Assembly: GCF_007556775.1 (NCBI RefSeq)
Contig: NZ_CP041742.1
Coordinates: forward strand, 1,502,001 to 1,566,000
Source: Lysobacter lycopersici
GTDB lineage: Bacteria > Pseudomonadota > Gammaproteobacteria > Xanthomonadales > Xanthomonadaceae
Reading direction: 5' to 3'
Length of the DNA: 64,000 nt
The position numbers and the translations under genes were made by a program. The notes under the pieces were generated by a model that did no database searches, was not told the origin of the DNA, and saw only the letters and a list, made by a program, of their open reading frames with translations. Numbering within the stretch: position 1 is the stretch's first letter; each line of letters opens with the position of its first letter. Of the stretch, positions 57,682 to 64,000 are shown piece after piece.

Positions 57682-59477
57682 GCCACCGCCTCATCGTCGA
57701 TTTCAGGGCGAAGCCGGACGGTCCACGCAGGGTCGTACGACTCGGATTGAATTCCGAAGTGAGCCTTGTCGCCTTTCGTCATGGTGAAACGGAAGAGACG
57801 GTGATCTTCTGGGTCAGGTTCTGCGTCGACGCCTGTTACTTTGATCGTGAGATTCAGGTCGTCTCCCTCCTGTCCTTCGTCCTCAAGAACCGGACAGCTC
57901 ACACGGACGCGCAATTTCACAGGCTCGTCGTCGGCCTTTGCATCCAAAAATACTTTGAACGAACTCGTTAGCTGAAGCTGCCCATCCGGGGTTGCAGTAG
58001 CGTGAGGCTGTTTACTGAATTCCAAATGGACAAGTGAACTCGCAGGATCCGGCGGTGGCTTTGCGCCCGTACCGGTTGGTCGAAAGTAGGATCCTAACGC
58101 GCGCTCAAGAATCGACAGACGCTTTTGCTTCGCTGGCGCAGGCGGCGCGGCCTCGCTCTGGAACCGCTTCAGGCCAGCCTTTACGCGCGACAGCACCGCG
58201 TTGACGACGTCTTTGCCTGCACCGTCGACATCGCGTAGATTTTGCGAATCTGGGTCCCACCGGTCGTGTGCGGGCGGTTCGCTCTTCTTGAGAACAAGGT
58301 CAATGTCTTCGGACCCTATGAAGGCTCCGACGACAACTGGGGCCGTTTCCGAAAACGGCTTGTATGCCACGACCATGAGCGGTGCGCGAATCAGCGCCAC
58401 TGTGTTGCATCGGTCAGCCCTGACGATCGGGGAGCCTTGGGCGTTGAGTGGAGAAACCACGAATCCGCACGTACCCAAATTGAGCTCGCCAAGTCGGTTC
58501 AGCGGGTTCAGCTTTTGCATTCCGGTCTTCGGGGTTGCGACACCTCGCGCGATCTCAAATGAGTCGATGAAGGGGCGCAGCTGCTCGTTTCGACGAGGCC
58601 TGGGAACGAATACTTGGCCACTCGCATCAATCGCTTCGACATCAAGCTTGTGTTCAATGAGTCGGGGCCACCACCAATCCTCAACGCCGGTGATGATGTC
58701 TGAGAGATTCACTGAGGCATCCACTATGAGAATGGTCGTTCCCGTTTCGCCCTCACCTCTAAGTGGAAAGCCAAGCTTTGCAGCTAGATTGTCTGCCTTC
58801 TTGTCCTCCAGAGGATCAACGATCGTGCGACCTTGTTCGTCCTGTCGCTTACTCGTTCCGAGCCAGGCACGACCGCTGTAACTATTTCCACGGTACTCGT
58901 GGCTCTTGTAGTAGCCACAGCCAAAGAGTCGTGTTTTCTCGACGCCATCCTCACCCTTGAAACGCGTGTAGGCAAAGATGGTCTGGATAGCTGAGCTGGA
59001 TGAGTAAACAGATTTTCCAAACCCATACGACCCACCAGTACCCTTCTCAGTACGGGCTTTCGATCGGTCTCCGAGGGAGAGAAGCAGACGGTAGAAGTTG
59101 GAGCCTTTGTCGTGGGGATCGCCAGACAGACCTTCCGCCTCATAGTCCTCGACATACAGGAGCTCAAGCGACTTGCTAGGAACGTCAAGGGTCTCCAGAC
59201 AGTTGGGGGATGGCAGCTCCAAGGCTTCGCTACGAACTGCCTGTCCGCTGAGTTCCGCGGCGCGTACGAACTCCGTCTTTGCCTTGCCCTTGAGACTGCG
59301 TTGTCGAAACCGGACGGTGACCTTCGGCGCGCCCAACCCTGCGTCCACCGAGTTTTGGATCGCCTCTCGAGCCAAGACGTGTTCGGGCTGCATGCCCGGA
59401 GATTTCAGCGTGTTCGCGTAGGCCTCGCCGGCGGCGCCACCCATCGGGTCGCTTTCATGGAACACCCAGTTCGTCAT
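57678..59477 (-). CDS. GHKL-type ATPase of the methyltransferase operon
   Basis: A 599-residue protein with a GHKL (Hsp90/MutL/histidine-kinase-like) ATP-binding fold at its N-terminus. N box LAREAIQNSVDAG (E38, N42, D45), G1-like LLYVEDYEAEGLSG (D111), and a lid GTGGSYGFGKSVYSSSS (about 146-162). The second half is unknown, with WWWPRLIEHKLDVEA and PVVVGAFIGSEDIDLVL then SEPPAHDRWDPDS. No MutL endonuclease motif or kinase phospho-acceptor was found. The ATG at 59477 has an AGGGGG ribosome-binding site; an earlier TTG (59498) overlaps the upstream small gene. It is the largest operon member and the likely energy-using core. Confidence 0.82.
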   Translation of the reverse strand: MTNWVFHESDPMGGAAGEAYANTLKSPGMQPEHVLAREAIQNSVDAGLGAPKVTVRFRQRSLKGKAKTEFVRAAELSGQAVRSEALELPSPNCLETLDVPSKSLELLYVEDYEAEGLSGDPHDKGSNFYRLLLSLGDRSKARTEKGTGGSYGFGKSVYSSSSAIQTIFAYTRFKGEDGVEKTRLFGCGYYKSHEYRGNSYSGRAWLGTSKRQDEQGRTIVDPLEDKKADNLAAKLGFPLRGEGETGTTILIVDASVNLSDIITGVEDWWWPRLIEHKLDVEAIDASGQVFVPRPRRNEQLRPFIDSFEIARGVATPKTGMQKLNPLNRLGELNLGTCGFVVSPLNAQGSPIVRADRCNTVALIRAPLMVVAYKPFSETAPVVVGAFIGSEDIDLVLKKSEPPAHDRWDPDSQNLRDVDGAGKDVVNAVLSRVKAGLKRFQSEAAPPAPAKQKRLSILERALGSYFRPTGTGAKPPPDPASSLVHLEFSKQPHATATPDGQLQLTSSFKVFLDAKADDEPVKLRVRVSCPVLEDEGQEGDDLNLTIKVTGVDAEPDPEDHRLFRFTMTKGDKAHFGIQSESYDPAWTVRLRPEIDDEAVA

Positions 59478-59494
59478 CGCAATGCCCCCTGCAT

Positions 59495-59731
59495 TCAACC
59501 CAACTTGAACTCATCTCTCGAACGCCGAGCGATTCCGGCCTGAAATTTGGCCTTCAATAGCTTCATCTCGTTGTCCAGCGCAGTAAGAATCTTTTGAGCA
59601 TCTTCTGCCGTATATTCGTAATTGCTTGTATTTGATAGGTTCCCTATCAATCGCAAAAACTGCGCCGCCTTGCGGACCCGCGTTTCGCCAAGCTCTACAA
59701 ACCGCTCTCGTTTGTTCCGTTTTTCGGGCAT
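59495..59731 (-). CDS. Small charged protein, first gene of the methyltransferase operon
   Basis: A 78-residue, basic, helical product (MPEKRNKRERFVELGETRVR) with TAEDAQKILTALDNEMKLLK at the end and no signal or membrane segment. Function is unknown; it could be an adaptor or regulator. It sits at the operon front, its stop overlaps a possible TTG start of the ATPase gene (TTGA), and an inverted repeat lies just upstream. A GTG three codons earlier (59740) is also possible. Confidence 0.6.
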   Translation of the reverse strand: MPEKRNKRERFVELGETRVRKAAQFLRLIGNLSNTSNYEYTAEDAQKILTALDNEMKLLKAKFQAGIARRSRDEFKLG

Positions 59732-59736
59732 TATTT

Positions 59737-59782
59737 GCACCGTACGTACCTACATATGCTAAATGTAGCGTATATTCGGTGC
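59737..59782. promoter_or_regulatory. Nested inverted repeat before the five-gene operon
   Basis: GCACCG (59737-59742) and CGGTGC (59777-59782), with TACG/CGTA and CTACAT/ATGTAG (59750-59755, 59763-59768) nested inside, centred near 59759. It lies just upstream of the operon in an A+T-rich gap. It could be an operator or an RNA hairpin; an autoregulatory site is plausible for a defence operon. Confidence 0.5.
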
Positions 59783-59919
59783 TCAGAAAATACAATAGCT
59801 GATTAGTGGCACATGCCCTGCTTCTTCTTTTGGAGCCCTATATTTGGCGCCTGACGTCTTTTTAAGCTGGCGGGTCAGCGAAGAAGCGGGGCGGGCTCCC
59901 CCTGCAAACGTTGTCTATC

Positions 59920-61752
<1,833 letters not shown>

Positions 61753-61816
61753 GGAATGGGGAAATCCGCGGGGAGGAGTGCGCAGTTTAGCGAGCGGCCG
61801 CGATGCGGTCGCCGGC

Positions 61817-61861
61817 GGCGTCCGCGCGGACGCCCGGACACCCGGCCGGACACTCGTCCGG
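61817..61861. promoter_or_regulatory. Two inverted repeats, candidate enhancer sites for a sigma-54 activator
   Basis: GGCGTCCGCGCGGACGCC (61817-61834) is an 18-bp perfect palindrome. CCGGAC, ACTC, GTCCGG (61846-61861) is a second site with the same GTCCG/CGGAC half-site. They lie about 36-80 bases upstream of the sigma-54 -24/-12 element, where enhancer-binding proteins usually bind. Confidence 0.6.
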
Positions 61862-61896
61862 AGAAATATTTTCCTTCCGATTCAACCGTTTGCGAT

Positions 61897-61913
61897 TGGC
61901 ACGCATCCTGCAT
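61897..61913 (+). promoter_or_regulatory. Candidate sigma-54 promoter of the efflux operon
   Basis: TGGCACGCATCCTGCAT matches the sigma-54 consensus TGGCACG-N4-TTGCW at all but one position. The invariant GG and GC are separated by exactly 10 bases. The predicted transcript start is about a dozen bases after the GC, leaving a short leader before the ATG at 61946. Confidence 0.78.
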
Positions 61914-61945
61914 AAGACAGGCATCCGCCAATCCAAGCGAACCCG

Positions 61946-63232
61946 ATGAGCATCCGCGACACCTCCGCCCAGGACCGCCCCGTGCAGCAGCCCGCTGGCA
62001 CGGCCGCTGCCGCGAAGCGCCGCCGCGCGCTGCTGATCGCCGCGGGCGCGATCGCGCTGGTCGTAGTCGTCGGCTGGCTGGTGTCGGGCTGGGCCGGCGG
62101 CTCGCGTTCGTTCGATGGCTCGCGCGTGCGCATCGCCACCGTCACCCGCGGCGACCTGGTGCGCGACATCTCCGCCGACGGTCGCGTCATCGCCGCCAAC
62201 AGCCCGACGCTGTACGCCATTGCCGGCGGCACCGTGACCCTGGACGTGGTCGCGGGCGATGCGGTGAAGAAGGACCAGGCGCTGGCCGAGATCGACAGCC
62301 CGGAACTGCGCAGCCAGCTCGCGCAGGAACAGGCCACGCTGGCCGGCCTCGAAGCCGAAGCCAGCCGCGCCGCGCTCGATGCGCAGATCACCCGCTCGAA
62401 CGCGCGCAAGGCGTTCAACCAGGCCTCCATCGATCGCATCGCCGCCGAACGCGACCTCGAACGCAACCAGCGCGCCTATGAAGGCGGCGCGGTCGCGCAG
62501 ATCGACGTGGCGCGCGCGCAGGACGCGTTGAAGAAGGCCGACCTCGGCCTCGCCAGCGCACGCACCGATTCCACCCTGCTCGGCGAGGGCGCCGGGCTGG
62601 ACCTTCGCAACAAGAAATTGCTCGCCGAGCGCCAGCGCGCGGTCGTCACGGAACTGCAACGCCAAGTCGATGCGCTCACCTTGCGCGCGCCGTTCGACGG
62701 ACAGGTCGGGCAGGTGCTGATCGCGCAGCGGCAGAACGTCGCCGCGAACGCGCCGGTGCTGAGCGTGGTCGATCTGTCGGTGTTCGAAGTCGAGATCAAG
62801 GTGCCGGAAAGCTTCGCCCGCGACCTCGCCATCGGCATGCCGGCGCAGGTCACCGGCCCGACCGGCACGCTCGACGCGCAGGTGTCGGCGGTGTCGCCGG
62901 AAGTGGTGAACGGCGAAGTCGCCGCGCGCCTGCGCTTCAAGTCGCAACAACCGCCGGGCCTGCGCCAGAACCAGCGCCTGTCCGCGCGCATCCTGCTCGG
63001 CACGCGCAACAACGTGCTGCAGGTCGAACGCGGTCCGTTCCTGGAACAGGGCGGCGGCAACAGCGCCTACGTCATGGACGGCAGCAGTGCGGTCAAGCGC
63101 GCGATCCGCACCGGCGTGAGCAGCCTCGATGCCGTGGAAATCCTCGGCGGCGTGAAGGAAGGCGATCGCATCGTGGTTTCAGGCGCCGACGCGTTCGGCG
63201 ATTCGCAGAAAGTCCGCATCTCGGGAGAATGA
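61946..63232 (+). CDS. Membrane-fusion protein of an ABC efflux system (HlyD/MacA-like)
   Basis: A 428-residue periplasmic adaptor. One membrane anchor lies at about residues 26-45 (RALLIAAGAIALVVVVGWL). The MFP fold follows: a lipoyl-like region, a long coiled-coil hairpin (about 115-225) with ERDLERNQRAYEGGAVAQID, then ALTLRAPFDGQVGQVLIAQR, ESFARDLAIGMPAQVTGP and the membrane-proximal KEGDRIVVSGADAF. It is followed by a 73-residue gene and an ABC ATPase, a MacAB-like arrangement with the permease presumably beyond the window edge. Expression is probably sigma-54 dependent. The substrate is unknown. Confidence 0.88.
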   Translation: MSIRDTSAQDRPVQQPAGTAAAAKRRRALLIAAGAIALVVVVGWLVSGWAGGSRSFDGSRVRIATVTRGDLVRDISADGRVIAANSPTLYAIAGGTVTLDVVAGDAVKKDQALAEIDSPELRSQLAQEQATLAGLEAEASRAALDAQITRSNARKAFNQASIDRIAAERDLERNQRAYEGGAVAQIDVARAQDALKKADLGLASARTDSTLLGEGAGLDLRNKKLLAERQRAVVTELQRQVDALTLRAPFDGQVGQVLIAQRQNVAANAPVLSVVDLSVFEVEIKVPESFARDLAIGMPAQVTGPTGTLDAQVSAVSPEVVNGEVAARLRFKSQQPPGLRQNQRLSARILLGTRNNVLQVERGPFLEQGGGNSAYVMDGSSAVKRAIRTGVSSLDAVEILGGVKEGDRIVVSGADAFGDSQKVRISGE

Positions 63233-63450
63233 CCATGTACACGCAAGACAATCCGTATTACCCGGCACACGACTTCCCGCGGAACTGGTCCGCGGACGAG
63301 CTCGCCGACGCCGTGCCGCTGCGCCTGTCCGAACGCATCTCGCTCGGCCTGGTGCGATTCGATGCGATGCCACCGCCGGCCAACGCCGCGCGCCGGTCGA
63401 AGAGCTATCTCCCCGTGGCCGCGATGTCGCCGCTGCTGCGCGTGCGCTGA
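63229..63450 (+). CDS. Small hypothetical protein in the efflux operon
   Basis: A 73-residue product (from the ATG at 63229, overlapping the adaptor stop as ATGA; ATG 63235 gives 71). It has no signal peptide or membrane helix. It contains PYYPAHDFPRNWSADELADA and LRLSERISLGLVRFDAMPPP. I do not recognise a family. The tight overlap argues for a real coupled gene. It could be a regulator, a substrate-like peptide or an assembly factor of the exporter, but none of these is shown. Confidence 0.5.
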   Translation: MTMYTQDNPYYPAHDFPRNWSADELADAVPLRLSERISLGLVRFDAMPPPANAARRSKSYLPVAAMSPLLRVR

Positions 63451-63488
63451 GGCCTGCCCCTCCCCCTTCCCTTCGACAGGAAACCGCC

Positions 63489-64000
63489 ATGTTGCAGATG
63501 CAAGCCGTCACCAAGGTCTACCGCACCGAGCTGGTCGAAACCCACGCGCTGCGTTCGCTCGACCTGCACGTGCGCGACGGCGAATTCGTCGCCGTCACCG
63601 GCCCCTCGGGTTCGGGCAAGACCACCTTCCTCAACATCGCGGGCCTGCTGGAGGAATTCACCGGCGGCACCTACACGCTCGACGGCCAGGACGTGCGCGG
63701 CCTGTCCGACGACGCGCGCAGCAAGCTGCGCAACCAGAAGATCGGCTTCATCTTCCAGGGCTTCAACCTGATCCCGGATTTGAACCTGTTCGACAACGTC
63801 GACGTGCCGTTGCGCTATCGCGGCTTCGACGCCGCCGACCGCAGGCAGCGCATCGAGAAGGCGCTGTCGCAGGTCGGGCTGGGTTCGCGCATGAAGCACT
63901 ACCCGACCGAACTCTCCGGCGGGCAGCAGCAGCGCGCGGCGATCGCGCGTGCGCTGGCGGGAAGCCCGAAACTGCTGCTTGCGGACGAACCGACGGGCAA
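63489..64000 (+). CDS. ABC transporter ATP-binding protein (MacB/LolD type), N-terminal 170 residues
   Basis: The visible 170 codons start MLQMQAVTKVYRTELVETHA. They show the ATPase motifs in order: Walker A GPSGSGKTTFLNIAGLL, Q loop FIFQGFNLIPDLNLFDNV, ABC signature LSGGQQQRAAIARALAG and Walker B KLLLADEPTG, where the window ends. The sequence is of the MacB/LolD/FtsE group that pairs with four-helix permeases. With the membrane-fusion protein upstream it forms a tripartite efflux or lipoprotein-type exporter. The permease must lie beyond 64000. Confidence 0.92.
   Translation, partial: MLQMQAVTKVYRTELVETHALRSLDLHVRDGEFVAVTGPSGSGKTTFLNIAGLLEEFTGGTYTLDGQDVRGLSDDARSKLRNQKIGFIFQGFNLIPDLNLFDNVDVPLRYRGFDAADRRQRIEKALSQVGLGSRMKHYPTELSGGQQQRAAIARALAGSPKLLLADEPTG

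Noticed and set aside
54676..59740. Considered a known Mza, DISARM, BREX or Dnd system
   Set aside because: No Z1, AIPR, helicase, PglX/PglZ or Dnd genes are present; only the methyltransferase and GHKL ATPase are shared in type with some of these.
54676..59919. Considered an intact Tn7-like transposon at glmS
   Set aside because: No tnsA-E-like genes or terminal repeats could be seen.

Overview
This is high-GC DNA from a gammaproteobacterium, most likely of the Xanthomonadaceae/Lysobacteraceae (Lysobacter-like). The assignment rests on gene content and order (groESL; cutA-dsbD; aroQ-accB-accC; prmA-DUF3426-fis-purH-purD; erpA-DUF6776; bfr/bfd/rppH; glmS), on frequent GTG/TTG starts, and on dispersed CCCTCTCCCC/GGGGAGAGGG and GTAGGAGCGGC-type intergenic repeats. 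It is inference from sequence and memory; no search was run. There is one tRNA, no rRNA, no CRISPR array and no recognisable transposase or integrase gene.

Layout. 1-7.4 kb: chaperonin genes behind a candidate heat-shock promoter, then a plus-strand run for metal tolerance and thiol redox (cutA, dsbD, a TlpA-like thioredoxin), dehydroquinase, and the biotin carrier and biotin carboxylase of acetyl-CoA carboxylase. 7.4-20 kb: housekeeping genes (prmA, fis, purH, purD) mixed with lineage-type genes of unknown role, two iron/2-oxoglutarate-type oxygenases, a DoxX protein, a secreted histidine phosphatase and a membrane-tethered LuxR-type regulator. 20-24.8 kb: a MazG-like pyrophosphohydrolase next to a nuclease-helicase (DUF2075), a fused lysophospholipid transporter-acyltransferase, and a DUF559 endonuclease gene bracketed by inverted repeats. 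24.8-34.5 kb: ampE-like, nudC, erpA, a degenerate REC-GGDEF-EAL protein, a hybrid histidine kinase, bacterioferritin and its ferredoxin behind a possible Fur box, and rppH.

34.6-39.6 kb: elongator tRNA-Met(CAT), a non-coding stretch that looks like an integration scar, and one 1577-residue DUF4011-helicase-endonuclease gene of the type reported as the Hhe anti-phage system. 39.7-43.8 kb: a translationally coupled molybdenum cofactor operon (moaA-moaC-moeA-moaD-moaE) divergent from queD. 43.8-46.4 kb: a phasin gene with a palindromic promoter, then three tandem paralogous secreted four-cysteine proteins, each preceded by the same ~75-nt leader. 46.4-54.6 kb: an RND efflux pair, bioD, a free-methionine-sulfoxide reductase, a stand-alone TfoX C-terminal domain, and a cobalamin riboswitch controlling a BtuB-like receptor.

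54.7-59.8 kb: the most interesting block. It is a compact, relatively A+T-rich five-gene operon (small charged protein, GHKL ATPase, unknown 311-residue protein, DUF6339-like protein, C5-cytosine methyltransferase) between btuB and the 3' end of glmS, the classic Tn7 insertion locus. It is a candidate methylation-associated defence system. After glmS the window ends in an efflux operon (membrane-fusion protein, a 73-residue protein, an ABC ATPase cut by the window edge) behind a strong-looking sigma-54 promoter with two matching upstream inverted repeats.
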